Positions 8,668-17,670 of a stretch of 64,000 nucleotides of DNA are shown here, piece by piece. Position 1 is the stretch's first letter. The number at the start of each line of letters is the position of its first letter. Source of the stretch: Collinsella stercoris DSM 13279 (GTDB lineage: Bacteria; Actinomycetota; Coriobacteriia; Coriobacteriales; Coriobacteriaceae). The notes below the pieces were generated by a model. It searched no databases, was not told the DNA's origin, and saw only the letters and a program-made list of their open reading frames with translations. The translations under genes and the position numbers were made by a program. The stretch is taken from the NCBI RefSeq assembly GCF_020735465.1, contig NZ_CP085935.1, positions 434,001-498,000 on the forward strand. The letters are read 5' to 3'.

Positions 8668-8926
8668 ACGCTTCGACCTCCGTTTTCCTCTTCGTCTCAA
8701 TAGGAACATTGTACCCAACGGGCTTTAACGCCAGATAGGCTCTCTCATGGAATTCAAGTTCAGCGACTTTGAGTGTCACGTGCAGGCGACTGATGCCACC
8801 TACGATGAGCTGCTCAACAAGGTGATGCGGTAGGGCACATCCCGTGTTGTGTCCGGACGGATTGGCGCCTTCGGATAGTTGGACAATCGCGGGTTTGCGC
8901 GAGGCGTTAGGCCCCCGTCCTGTGCG

Positions 8927-9946
8927 TTAGCGTCCCGCTCCCATCGGCTTGAGGACCGTGAGGGCCGCGGGCACCACCTCGATGACGAGGCGCGTGGCCT
9001 CGAGGCGCTCGCCGTCCACCTGGATGGGGTAGCCCGCCTCGGCAAACGTGAAGGAGGCGCTCCGGACCCTCTGCATGTGGATGCGCCTGTTGCCCACGTG
9101 CCCGCCATTCTTGGCGGAGAGGAACACCGGCAGCGCGATCGCGCGCGGTGCCGGCCCTTGGGCATAGCAGACGTCGAGCAGCCCATCGGCGGGGTTCGCA
9201 TCGGGGCAGATGCGAAAGCCCGATCCGTACGTGGGGCCGTTTTGCACGGCGAACGTGATGGTGCGCAGGTGCTCGGCCCGCTTTCCGTCAAAAGACACGA
9301 ACGAGTCGAAGCAGCGGTAGTCGCGTCCGAACGCCCGCATGCCGCTCGCGGTGTAGAGCGCCGCCCCGGTGAGGCCGGTGATCTTGCGCAGGTCGTGCGT
9401 GCCCAGGCCGATGGCGGCATCCAGCCCCATGGAGAACGTCTCGACGGCGTAGGTGGTGCCGCGTCGCACGGGCGTGCCCGCGGCGACGGCATCGGGTCGG
9501 GGATCGGCCGCGCCGCTCTCCCAGTCGATGCGCATGAGGTCGATCGGGGTGGGGTGGCAGCTGAACAACGCGGAAAAATCGGTGCCGCGCACGTTGGCGA
9601 CGTCGGTGAGCCCGAGCGTGCGCGCAAAGTCGTTGCCCGATCCCACGGGCACCACGCCGAGCGTGGGCCGCGAGCCCCTCTCGATGCGCATGAGTCCGTT
9701 TGCCACCTCATGCACCACGCCGTCGCCGCCCAGCGCGAGCACGGTGTCGTACGCGCCCGCCGCGGCCGCGAGCTCGATGGCATGGCGCGGGCGCTCGGTG
9801 CGAGCGACCTCGAACGTGTCGCGATGGCAGTACAGGGTCAAAAAGCGCTGCAACCGGTCAGCCGCCGCAGCTGCGGCCCCGCTTTGCGCCGCCGGGTTCA
9901 CGATGATGAGCGCCCGCCCCAGGGCGGAAAGGTTCGGCTGGGCCAT
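8927..9946 (-). CDS. Diacylglycerol kinase / YegS-like lipid kinase
   Basis: A 339-residue protein with the DAGK catalytic domain: IIVNPAAQSG near the N-terminus, the nucleotide-binding GGDGVVHEV (GGDG at 73-76), and GVVPVGSGNDFARTLGL. It should transfer phosphate from ATP to a lipid such as diacylglycerol or undecaprenol-type lipid, at the membrane face. The C-terminal half (DGLLDV..., VDGERLEA) matches the beta-sandwich of the YegS/DgkB fold. GAGGAGG lies upstream of the ATG, inside the end of the ClC gene, whose stop directly abuts this start, so the two are translationally coupled. Confidence 0.9.
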   Translation of the reverse strand: MAQPNLSALGRALIIVNPAAQSGAAAAAADRLQRFLTLYCHRDTFEVARTERPRHAIELAAAAGAYDTVLALGGDGVVHEVANGLMRIERGSRPTLGVVPVGSGNDFARTLGLTDVANVRGTDFSALFSCHPTPIDLMRIDWESGAADPRPDAVAAGTPVRRGTTYAVETFSMGLDAAIGLGTHDLRKITGLTGAALYTASGMRAFGRDYRCFDSFVSFDGKRAEHLRTITFAVQNGPTYGSGFRICPDANPADGLLDVCYAQGPAPRAIALPVFLSAKNGGHVGNRRIHMQRVRSASFTFAEAGYPIQVDGERLEATRLVIEVVPAALTVLKPMGAGR

Positions 9947-11320
9947 TTAGCAGTCCTCCTCGTTCGCGTCGACCATCTTGGCGATTTCGGCGCGCCGTTG
10001 CTCGAGCGCGTGCTCCACGCTCAGCTCGGCATCGCCCTTGAGGCTGCGCCGCTTGGGCGTCACGATGCGCTGCGCGGGGTACACCGCCTGGTGACCCGCA
10101 ACGAGGTAGCTCACGAACGTGACGATGACGAAGTACGCGCTGGCGCTGGCGCCAAACATGTCGATGCCGAGCATGATGGTGGTGACCGGCACGTTGAGGG
10201 CCGCGCCGAACACGCCGAGCATGCCGAGGGCCGCCATAAAGCTCGGGTCGCCGAGCATCGTTGCGCCTATCCAGCCGCCGAGTGACGCCCCTATGCCAAA
10301 GAGCGGCGTGACTTCGCCACCCTGGAGGCCCGCGCCCACCGTGAGCGCGGTCATCCCCAGCTTTGCCAGCGGGTCCGCCAGGGTGGTCTTGCCGGTAAAC
10401 GCGGCGGGCACGAGCCATTCGGAAAGGCCGCCGTATGCGTGCAGGCCGCAGCCGAGGAACAGGACGGCCAGCAAGAGTCCGCCCATGGCGGCGGCGACCA
10501 GGTAATTCGTGAAGAACCGCGCGTAGAGTCGCTTGACCGTGCGGATGCAGAAGGTGAAGAGCTGGGCCGTGAGGCCGAATGCCACCGCCGCCGCCAGAAC
10601 GACGGCGAGGGTCAACGGGCTCATGGCGGGCACGGCGGCGATCTGCTCGAAGGCGAACGGACTGCCGAGCGCCCGACTCACGGCATTGCCCACGAAGGAC
10701 CCGGTGAGGCAGTACAGGGCAGCGCTGTAGTCGAGCTTGCCGATAAAGCACATCTCCATGCCAAAGAACGCCCCGGCGAGCGGCGTGCCGAACGCGGCGC
10801 CAAATGCCGCCGAGATGCCCGCCATCATGAGGTCGCGCCGGTCGTGGCCCTCGACGTGGAACAAGCTGGCGACGTTGCTGGCGATGGTGCCTCCCATCTG
10901 CACCGCCGCGCCCTCGCGGCCTGCCGAGCCGCCCGCCAGATGGGTGGCGGTCGAGCATGCGAAGGTGAGGAGCGCCATGCGCTTGTGGATGGGCGTGCCG
11001 GTGATGGTGCTGTCGATCACGAGGTTGTTGCCGCGCTGCGCCCGCAGGCCGTGGTTGCGGTACAGCCATGCGGTCGCCATGTTGACCGCCGGCAGCAGCA
11101 GGAACAGCCATAGGTGGGCTTCGCGTACGCCGGTCGCCAAGCGCAGTGCCGCGAGGAAGGCCCACCCAGCGGCGCCCATGAGCGCGGCGATCACTACGCT
11201 CAACGCGAATACGCGAAGGCTCGCGCGGGCGTTGCCCATATCGCGCCGGGCGTCGATGGCGAGCTCCCGGGACTCTCGCCGCAGCCCCTCGCGCGCCGAT
11301 TCGATCACCTGCTTGGGCAT
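9947..11320 (-). CDS. ClC-family anion transporter
   Basis: A 457-residue ClC-type membrane protein with about ten hydrophobic segments and a charged C-terminal tail. The glutamate gate motif is AGGSAGREGAAVQMGG (E136). The usual GSGIP chloride filter is not evident; at that position the sequence reads RGNNLVIDS. That pattern is what I would expect from the fluoride-exporting CLC-F branch or another divergent clade, but I cannot settle it without alignment. Likely an anion/proton antiporter in the cytoplasmic membrane. An upstream TATACT box (complement near 11360) may be its promoter. No fluoride riboswitch was seen. Confidence 0.87.
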   Translation of the reverse strand: MPKQVIESAREGLRRESRELAIDARRDMGNARASLRVFALSVVIAALMGAAGWAFLAALRLATGVREAHLWLFLLLPAVNMATAWLYRNHGLRAQRGNNLVIDSTITGTPIHKRMALLTFACSTATHLAGGSAGREGAAVQMGGTIASNVASLFHVEGHDRRDLMMAGISAAFGAAFGTPLAGAFFGMEMCFIGKLDYSAALYCLTGSFVGNAVSRALGSPFAFEQIAAVPAMSPLTLAVVLAAAVAFGLTAQLFTFCIRTVKRLYARFFTNYLVAAAMGGLLLAVLFLGCGLHAYGGLSEWLVPAAFTGKTTLADPLAKLGMTALTVGAGLQGGEVTPLFGIGASLGGWIGATMLGDPSFMAALGMLGVFGAALNVPVTTIMLGIDMFGASASAYFVIVTFVSYLVAGHQAVYPAQRIVTPKRRSLKGDAELSVEHALEQRRAEIAKMVDANEEDC

Positions 11321-11458
11321 AGGGCCTCCTCATCCAATCGTGAATTCAAATAGATACCAGTATACGCTCCCGGTCGCATGCCCGCCCGCGCATCCCATGG
11401 GGCTCGCCTGGGCGCCGTCATTTTCTTGCAGGGTGGGCGTGCCGTGGGGGCGTACACT

Positions 11459-11474
11459 ATTCTCGCATGAGAAT
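11459..11474. promoter_or_regulatory. Palindromic operator candidate upstream of moeA
   Basis: ATTCTC-GCAT-GAGAAT is a perfect 6+6 inverted repeat about 130 bp before moeA. A nearly identical site (ATTCTC-GTTT-GAGTAT) overlaps the modA promoter at 13601-13616. The shared site suggests one regulator for molybdenum cofactor and molybdate uptake genes. Confidence 0.55.
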
Positions 11475-11603
11475 ATATTCTGCCGACTGTCCTTTGGCTC
11501 GCACGCTTCCATGCGGTCGCGTGCATCGACTGCGCCGTCGACCGCGTGGCGAGCGTCTAGAGTTCAGGGCGACAGCGGCAACCACATCGAGAGGGGATGC
11601 TCC

Positions 11604-12884
11604 ATGGCTCAGAACAACAATCCCGACGCGCACATGATCTTGGTCGAGGAGGCGCTCGATATCATCATGGGCCATGTGGCCGAGACGCCCGTCGAGGAGG
11701 TCGTGTCTTGGCGCGCGGTTGGGCGCCCGTTGGCGCGGGACGTGGCGACCGACATCGATCTCGCCCCGTTTGCCAATAGCGCCATGGACGGGTACGCGGT
11801 GCACGCGCGCGATCTTGCGGAGGCCGACGATGGGCATCCCGTGGTCCTCGAGGTCGTTGGGCACGAGGCCGCGGGCCATGTGTTCGAGGGCTCGGTCGGG
11901 GAGGGCCAAACGGTGCGCATCATGACCGGCGCCCCTGTGCCGGAGGGCATCGACGCCGTGGTCAAGTACGAGATCGTCGAGGTGCTCGACGGGGATGGGA
12001 ATGAGGGCTCCCACGTGGCGTTTCGCAAGCCCGCATGCGTGGGCGAGAATATTCGCGAGGCGGGGCTCGAGGCGCGTCGCGGCGATGTGGTCATGCGGGC
12101 GGGCGAGGTCGTTACGCCCGCCGGCGCCGGCCTGCTCGCGAACGCCGGGGCGCACACCGTGGCGGTGCATCGGGCGCCGCGCGTGGGCATCATCTCGCTG
12201 GGCACGGAGCTCGTGGACGGCTCCGTCGTGCCCGCGCGCGGCCAGATTCGCGACGTGAACGCGCCGGCCCTCATGGCGTCCGCGTGCGACGCGGGCGCCG
12301 AGCCGACGCTGTACGGCATCGCGCCCGACGATGAGGACCGAATCTGCGAGCTCGTTCGCCGCGCCGCCCGTGAATGCGACGTCGTGGTGACCTCGGGCGG
12401 TGCCTCTGCGGGCGACTACGACTACGTGACGGCCCTCGTGCAGCGCGAGGGCGAGGTCCTGTTCGACCGTATCTCCATGCGCCCCGGCAAGGCCGTCACG
12501 TTCGGCATGCTCGACGGCACGCCCTTCTTTGGGCTCTCGGGCAATCCCGCCGGCGCGTTCATTGGGTTCGAGCTGTTCGTGCGCCCGGCGATTCGCAAGA
12601 TGCTCGGCCATAGCGAGCTCTTCCGCCCCGTGCAGACCGCGCGCGTCACGCACGACGTCAAAAAGCGCCAAGCGCGTCGGTTTTACAACCGTGCCCGCGT
12701 GGAGCGCGATGCGCAGACGGGTGAGCTCGAGGTCACCCAGGCGCCTACGCAGAACTCCGCGATGCTCGTCGACCTGCATCGCGGCAACTGCCTGCTCGTG
12801 ATGCCCGACGGCGAGGGCGGTGCCCAAGCGGGCGACGAGGTGTCCGTGCTTCGCTACGACCTGCCCGAGGGCACCGTCCTGTAA
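11604..12884 (+). CDS. moeA: Molybdopterin molybdotransferase MoeA
   Basis: A 426-residue MoeA that inserts molybdenum into adenylylated molybdopterin. Domains in order: MoeA N-terminal (AxPFANSAMDGYAVHARDL, about 50-70), the MoCF-binding domain with VTSGGASAGDYDYV, and the GLSGNPAGAFIGFELFVRP stretch, followed by the C-terminal beta-barrel domain IV. Start 11604 follows GAGAGGGG and matches the MAQNNNPDAHMILVEEA beginning. It heads a plus-strand series moeA, mog, modA, modB, modC. An ATTCTC-N4-GAGAAT palindrome lies upstream. Confidence 0.93.
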   Translation: MAQNNNPDAHMILVEEALDIIMGHVAETPVEEVVSWRAVGRPLARDVATDIDLAPFANSAMDGYAVHARDLAEADDGHPVVLEVVGHEAAGHVFEGSVGEGQTVRIMTGAPVPEGIDAVVKYEIVEVLDGDGNEGSHVAFRKPACVGENIREAGLEARRGDVVMRAGEVVTPAGAGLLANAGAHTVAVHRAPRVGIISLGTELVDGSVVPARGQIRDVNAPALMASACDAGAEPTLYGIAPDDEDRICELVRRAARECDVVVTSGGASAGDYDYVTALVQREGEVLFDRISMRPGKAVTFGMLDGTPFFGLSGNPAGAFIGFELFVRPAIRKMLGHSELFRPVQTARVTHDVKKRQARRFYNRARVERDAQTGELEVTQAPTQNSAMLVDLHRGNCLLVMPDGEGGAQAGDEVSVLRYDLPEGTVL

Positions 12885-13067
12885 CATGCCAAAGAGGGCG
12901 CGGGCCGCCGTGGCGCATCGCGCGTCCGGCGATGCGGGGCGCATGGGCGAAGGCGCGCGATACCCGTCCCCGGCATGGCTCCTTGGGCGCGCAGGGCGGC
13001 ATGCGATGAGTGGTTGTCCCCATGCGCATGTCGCGAGGCTGCCCAACCAACATGAGAGGAACCCGGT

Positions 13068-13574
13068 ATGGATATTTCATTTGCCATCGTCACCTGTTCG
13101 GACACGCGCGGCCTTGCCGAGGATGAGGCCGGCGCCGCGCTCACCTCGCTCATCGAGGGGGCCGGCTGGTCGGTCTGCTCGCGCGTCGTCGTGCCGGACG
13201 ACACGCGCGAGATCTCCCTCGCCATCCGCGCCGCCACCGACGAGCGGGGCGTCGACATCGTGCTCACCTGCGGGGGCACCGGCCTTTCGCCGCGCGATGT
13301 GACGCCCGAGGCGACGGCGGCCGTGTGCGAGCGCGACGTGCCGGGCATCGCCGAGGCGATCCGTGCGTACTCGCTCGCCAAGACGAGGCGCGCCATGCTC
13401 TCGCGCGCCCGGTGCATGCAGCGCGCGGTGCGCGGCGAGGATGGCCTGCCCATGGGCAAGCTCGCGCTGGTGATCAACTTCCCCGGATCGACCAAGGCGG
13501 CGCGCGAATGCTGGGACGCCATTGCCGACCAGCTCGAGCACGCCATGCAGATGTCACGTGGGGGAGGCCATTGA
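13068..13574 (+). CDS. mog: MogA/MoaB-family molybdopterin adenylyltransferase
   Basis: A 168-residue MoCF-biosynthesis protein that adenylylates molybdopterin before MoeA acts. It has the family's AIVTCSDTR start, the LTCGGTGLSPRDVTPEAT substrate-binding motif, and the late LVINFPGSTKAARE segment. Length matches stand-alone MogA/MoaB proteins. GAGAGG lies 8 nt upstream. The 183-bp gap after moeA contains no obvious gene. Mog versus MoaB naming is uncertain, since both share this fold. Confidence 0.9.
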   Translation: MDISFAIVTCSDTRGLAEDEAGAALTSLIEGAGWSVCSRVVVPDDTREISLAIRAATDERGVDIVLTCGGTGLSPRDVTPEATAAVCERDVPGIAEAIRAYSLAKTRRAMLSRARCMQRAVRGEDGLPMGKLALVINFPGSTKAARECWDAIADQLEHAMQMSRGGGH

Positions 13575-13600
13575 CGCGCTGTGGCGTGGGGAGCCATATT

Positions 13601-13636
13601 ATTCTCGTTTGAGTATTATTCTTCTGCAAATATAAT
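13601..13636 (+). promoter_or_regulatory. modA promoter with overlapping operator
   Basis: TTGAGT (13609-13614) and TATAAT (13631-13636) are spaced by 16 bp, a good vegetative promoter about 65 bp before modA. The inverted repeat ATTCTC-GTTT-GAGTAT (13601-13616) overlaps the -35 box and matches the site before moeA, so binding there would block transcription of modABC. Confidence 0.7.
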
Positions 13637-13700
13637 AGAGACGACTCGGGCGGGCGTGCCGGAAGGCGCGTCCGTCTCCATATGAACGGGGGGAGCCCAC

Positions 13701-14600
13701 ATGAAGACGACTCAGCACGGCGCGTCCGCGGCCGCCTCGACACCCGCGTGTGCGCTGACGCGCCGCTCGGTTATCGCCCTGGGCGTATCGCCGCTCATGG
13801 CGGGGGTCCTCGCTGGCTGCGGGGGCGGCGGGGACGCGGTCGCCCCGGGCTCGGGTGCCACCGCCGGCGATTCGGTCGAGCTCCAGATATTCGCCGCCAA
13901 CTCGCTTGAGAAGGCACTGCCGGAGGTCCAGGCGCTCTATACCGAGCGGACCGGCGTCACGTTTGCGGACACGCAGTTCAAGGCGTCGGGCGACCTCATC
14001 GAGCAGATGCGCGCGGGCGCTCCGGCGGATGTGCTCATCACCGCCTCGACCGGCACGATGGACACCGCCACCCAGGCCGAGCTCGTCGACGCGTCGACGA
14101 GGTTGGACATGTTCGCCAACGACCTGGTGATCGTGCGCGCTGAGGGATCGAACATCCAGGTGGGCTCCCTGGAGGACGTGGCGAACGTCGACGGCAAGAT
14201 CGCCATTGGCGACGCCGTCACCGTGCCCGCGGGCAAGTACGCTAACCAGGCGCTGAATTCCGTGGGGCTTTACACGGGCGCCGCCGGTGACGATGGCGAA
14301 TACGCGCCCGTGCTCGCCGATCGCGTGGCGCTGGCTGACAAGGTGGGCACCGCTGCGGCGTACGTGCGCACGGGGGACGCGGCCATCGGTTTTGTATACA
14401 GTTCGGACATCTTCCGCTACGACGGCATCGAGCAGGTGCTCGTATGTCCGGAGAGCTCGCATAAGCCCATCGTGTACCCGGGTGCGGTTTCCGCGTCTTC
14501 CCAGGAGAAGGAGGCCGCGGAGGAGTTCCTCGCGTTTTGCATGGATGATCCAGAGGCGCAGAAGATCTGGGCCCGCTACGGCTTTGAGCTGATGGGCTAG
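13701..14600 (+). CDS. modA: Molybdate ABC transporter substrate-binding lipoprotein
   Basis: A 299-residue periplasmic-binding-type protein anchored as a lipoprotein. The N-terminus has a twin-arginine-like LTRRSVIALG and a lipobox LAGC (C40). The mature part opens with VELQIFAANSLEKALPEVQ, then FADTQFKASGDLIEQMRAGAPADVLITAS, the standard ModA oxyanion-binding layout. It would capture molybdate or tungstate outside the cell and deliver it to ModB/ModC. modB starts 3 bp after the stop. Confidence 0.92.
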   Translation: MKTTQHGASAAASTPACALTRRSVIALGVSPLMAGVLAGCGGGGDAVAPGSGATAGDSVELQIFAANSLEKALPEVQALYTERTGVTFADTQFKASGDLIEQMRAGAPADVLITASTGTMDTATQAELVDASTRLDMFANDLVIVRAEGSNIQVGSLEDVANVDGKIAIGDAVTVPAGKYANQALNSVGLYTGAAGDDGEYAPVLADRVALADKVGTAAAYVRTGDAAIGFVYSSDIFRYDGIEQVLVCPESSHKPIVYPGAVSASSQEKEAAEEFLAFCMDDPEAQKIWARYGFELMG

Positions 14601-14603
14601 GCC

Positions 14604-16325
14604 ATGGCGCGACGGTTGCTGGTCGCCTGCTGGGTCGCGGTGTGCCTCGCGTGCGCGCCGGCTCTCGCATGGGCGAACGGGACGGATACGACGAATGCGA
14701 CGGGTCCGGCGAGCGGGGTGAGTGCGGCGAGTTCGTCGGATGCGGCGAATGCCCCTTCATCGGGATCCTCGGATGTCCCGGCGACATCCTCCTCCGCTGA
14801 CGAGGCGACCGTCCCTGTGGGCGGCTCGACGTCACTCGGGTCTACGTACGAGGGTTGGCGATATACGCCCGCTGACGTCGAGATCGTCTTGGGTGACGCC
14901 GCGCGCATCGAGGGGGTCTCCTTTGGCGTGGGCGCGTTCGAGCGCGTGGCCAAGGGCACCCAGCGCGCCGGGGAGGGCATGCCGTTGGGATATCGCGTGC
15001 CCATCCAGCGCGATGCGAGCCTCGTGGTGGTGGCAACGTCGAAGCGCACGCTCGTGCATGTGGATGCCCGCGCTGCGGGAATGGACGAGGCGCAGTTCGC
15101 CGGCAACGTGGACGGCCAGATGGCGCTGTGGTCGCTTGTCCTGGCGTTGGACGAGCAAGCGAGTGCCGGTATGCCGTCGCTCGAGCAGGCGGCGCCGGTT
15201 CCCCTCTTTTGGACGGGGGACACCTTCGACGACGGCACGTACCGCTATCGCTTCAATGCCCAAGACGATCAGGGCAATCGCTACGTGACCGTCACGCCCG
15301 CCTCGGCGCCCGAGGGCGAGCTGACGCAGGAGGCGGTGGAGGCGTCCGGTCTCGACCTGAGCGCCGTCGTGCAGTGGGTCGACAGCGGGCGCGTCGTCGA
15401 CGCGGCGCAGGTCGCGAACCCGCCCGCGCCCTCCGCGCTCGACCGCCTGGGGGCGTTTTTCTCCGGCGTCGACTACCGGCCCTTGTGGGTTTCCCTTAAG
15501 ACAGGGCTGTTCGCGCTCGGCATCTCCGGTGTGCTGGGATTGCTCGCCGCATGGCGCGTGATGGGCACCACGAGCCGGCTCAAGGGCCTGCTCGATTCCG
15601 TGTTCACCATCCCCATGGTGCTGCCTCCCACGGTGTGCGGCTTTTTGCTGCTCGTGCTCTTTGGCCAATCGAGCGCGGTGGGTCGTTGGCTCATCGATCA
15701 CGGCATCGAGATCGTGTTCTCGTGGCCCGCGGCGGTGATCGCCGCCGTTGTGGTGAGCTTTCCGCTCGTGTACCGCACGGCGCTCGGCGCCTTTGAGGCG
15801 CTCGATGCGCGCATGCTCGACGCCGCTCGCACGCTGGGGTGGTCCGAGTGGCGGATCTTCCGGTTTATCATGCTGCCGCTCGCTTGGCCCTCCATTGCGG
15901 CCGGCGCGGTGCTCGCGTTCGCCCGCGCCATGGGCGAGTTCGGATGCACCCTGTTTTTCGCGGGCAATTACGCGGGCGTGACGCAGACCATCCCCATAGC
16001 CATTTACTTTGAGTGGATGGGCGGCAACACGGACGTGGCGCTCTTTTGGGTTGTCGTGGTGATCTTGTTCAGCCTCGCGGTGGTTGTGGGCATCAACGTC
16101 TGCACCGCGCGCCAGCAACGGTACCGCAGGGGGTCCGCGTCGGGCACCAGTTCCGTGGCGCATGCGCGCGGCGGCCTGCTTCGCCGTGGCGCTGCGCGCA
16201 AGGGGCGCGGGGCCTCCGGGTCCCGCGACGAGATCGATGCGGCGGGGGGCGATGCGATTCGCATCGACCAGGACAAGCTGCGCGCGCTGCTCGTGAGCAG
16301 CGACCGGCAAGCGCGGAAGGGGTGA
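14604..16325 (+). CDS. modB: Molybdate ABC permease with a large extracytoplasmic N-domain
   Basis: A 573-residue protein whose second half is a ModB permease: about six TM segments from residue 292 on and the EAA loop EALDARMLDAARTLGWSEWRIF facing the ATPase. Unlike ordinary ModB (about 220-280 residues), it has a signal peptide (ARRLLVACWVAVCLACAPALA), a Ser/Ala-rich linker, and about 200 residues of probably exported sequence before the permease, plus a charged 75-residue C-terminal tail. The extra domain (YRYRFNAQDDQGNRYVTVTP and similar) is not one I recognise. It lies between modA and modC, so function as molybdate channel is well supported; the extra domain's role is open. Confidence 0.88.
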   Translation: MARRLLVACWVAVCLACAPALAWANGTDTTNATGPASGVSAASSSDAANAPSSGSSDVPATSSSADEATVPVGGSTSLGSTYEGWRYTPADVEIVLGDAARIEGVSFGVGAFERVAKGTQRAGEGMPLGYRVPIQRDASLVVVATSKRTLVHVDARAAGMDEAQFAGNVDGQMALWSLVLALDEQASAGMPSLEQAAPVPLFWTGDTFDDGTYRYRFNAQDDQGNRYVTVTPASAPEGELTQEAVEASGLDLSAVVQWVDSGRVVDAAQVANPPAPSALDRLGAFFSGVDYRPLWVSLKTGLFALGISGVLGLLAAWRVMGTTSRLKGLLDSVFTIPMVLPPTVCGFLLLVLFGQSSAVGRWLIDHGIEIVFSWPAAVIAAVVVSFPLVYRTALGAFEALDARMLDAARTLGWSEWRIFRFIMLPLAWPSIAAGAVLAFARAMGEFGCTLFFAGNYAGVTQTIPIAIYFEWMGGNTDVALFWVVVVILFSLAVVVGINVCTARQQRYRRGSASGTSSVAHARGGLLRRGAARKGRGASGSRDEIDAAGGDAIRIDQDKLRALLVSSDRQARKG

Positions 16326-16332
16326 GCGGGCC

Positions 16333-17433
16333 GTGTCACTCGACGTGGATATTCGCAAGCGCTACGACGATTTCGAACTGGACGTGCAGCTCCAGGCGGG
16401 TTCTGAGCGTGTGGCGCTGCTGGGCGCCTCAGGGTGCGGCAAGAGCCTCACGCTGCGTTGCATCGCGGGCGTGGAGACCCCAGATGAGGGGCGCATCGTG
16501 GTGGACGGCATCACGTTTTTCGACTCGTGCGCGGGCGTGAACCTCTCCCCGCAGGAGCGCGCCTGCGCCCTGCTCTTCCAGAATTACCAGCTGTTCCTGC
16601 ATATGACCGCCGAGGAGAACGTGTGCGCCGGCATGCGCGACGTCCAGAGCGGCTGGGGTATGCGCGGCCCGGCGCATGACGCGCGCCGCCGCGCCCGCTC
16701 CTTTTTGCAGATCTTCGGCGTGGCCGAGCTTGCGGAGCGCTACCCGGCACAGATGTCGGGCGGCCAGCAGCAGCGCGTGGCGCTCGCCCGCATGCTGGCG
16801 GCGGGCCCCCAAATCCTCATGTTCGATGAGCCCTTCTCGGCGTTGGATTCCTATCTCAAAAGCGCTTTGGAGCAGACCCTGCTCGACGTGTTCTCGGTCA
16901 TCGACCGCAACGTCTTGTATGTGAGCCACGACATCGACGAGGCGTGCCGGCTGTGCGACCGCATTTGCGTGATGCACAACGGTCGCATCGAGGAGAGCGG
17001 GACGGCGCATGAGCTCCTGGCGCGTCCGCAGACCCTTGCGGGCATGCGGCTGACGGGCTGCAAGAACACCTCTCGGGCGCGCAGGGTCTCTGCCACCGAG
17101 GTCGAGGCGCTGGACTGGGGCATGACGTTCGACGTGGGCAGGGAGGTCCCGAGCGACGTCGCCTATGTGGGTGTGCGCGCTCGGCACATCCATCGCGACC
17201 ACGAGCGCCGTGTTGGCGAGCGCGGCCGCAACAGCTTCGACGTGCGCGTTGCGCGGGTGAGCGACTCGAGGTTCGAGCGCCTGGTCCTGCTCGATCCGCC
17301 CTTGGGGGATGCGCGCAGCAGGATTCAGTGGAAGGTGGATATGGTTGACGTTTCGCGAGACGAGCTTCCCCGTGAGGGCGAGACGCTGCGACTGCATTTC
17401 GACGCGAGCAAGATCTTGCTGGTGAGCAGGTAG
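16333..17433 (+). CDS. modC: Molybdate ABC transporter ATP-binding protein
   Basis: A 366-residue ABC ATPase. Walker A is GASGCGKS (31-38), the Q-loop is LLFQNYQLF, the signature is MSGGQQQRVALARML, Walker B is ILMFDEPFSALD, and the H-loop is YVSHDIDEA. The C-terminal region after about residue 235 is a TOBE/MOP-like domain that often binds molybdate. Start is GTG 16333, 7 bp after the modB stop. It energises molybdate import through ModB. Confidence 0.9.
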   Translation: MSLDVDIRKRYDDFELDVQLQAGSERVALLGASGCGKSLTLRCIAGVETPDEGRIVVDGITFFDSCAGVNLSPQERACALLFQNYQLFLHMTAEENVCAGMRDVQSGWGMRGPAHDARRRARSFLQIFGVAELAERYPAQMSGGQQQRVALARMLAAGPQILMFDEPFSALDSYLKSALEQTLLDVFSVIDRNVLYVSHDIDEACRLCDRICVMHNGRIEESGTAHELLARPQTLAGMRLTGCKNTSRARRVSATEVEALDWGMTFDVGREVPSDVAYVGVRARHIHRDHERRVGERGRNSFDVRVARVSDSRFERLVLLDPPLGDARSRIQWKVDMVDVSRDELPREGETLRLHFDASKILLVSR

Positions 17434-17591
17434 GATGCCTGTGAGCACAGACAGGTGAGTTCAAGCCAAATGGGCAGGATGAATTCGATTGATTGCCATG
17501 CCTGCGAGCAGATGACAATCGGCGGGGAGCTCGGGGCTGCGGGCGGTGCGCTCATCGGGTACTTTTCAAATCACAGCCCCGAGCTGGTCAT

Positions 17592-17620
17592 TTGCTACAA
17601 AAGAGCGATTCCTCTATAAT
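17592..17620 (+). promoter_or_regulatory. Promoter for the tRNA-Pro/tRNA-Gly pair
   Basis: TTGCTA (17592-17597) and TATAAT (17615-17620) are separated by exactly 17 bp, about 50 bp ahead of tRNA-Pro. Just upstream, AGCTCGGGGCTG (17528-17539) and its complement (17574-17585) form a 12-bp stem with a 34-nt loop, possibly the end of the modABC transcript. Confidence 0.75.
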
Positions 17621-17670
17621 CGCTAGCGCCTTGGGATGCACGGGCATTCGAACCCGGCTGCCCGAGCCTT

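Noticed and set aside
8747..8833. 28-codon frame MEFKFSDFECHVQATDATYD...
   Set aside because: No convincing ribosome site and no recognisable family; possibly the cut-off start of a lost gene but not supportable.
11321..11458. Fluoride riboswitch upstream of the ClC gene
   Set aside because: The conserved crcB-motif blocks are not visible on the minus strand.
12885..13067. Extra small gene between moeA and mog
   Set aside because: Short frames exist but none has a ribosome site or family features.
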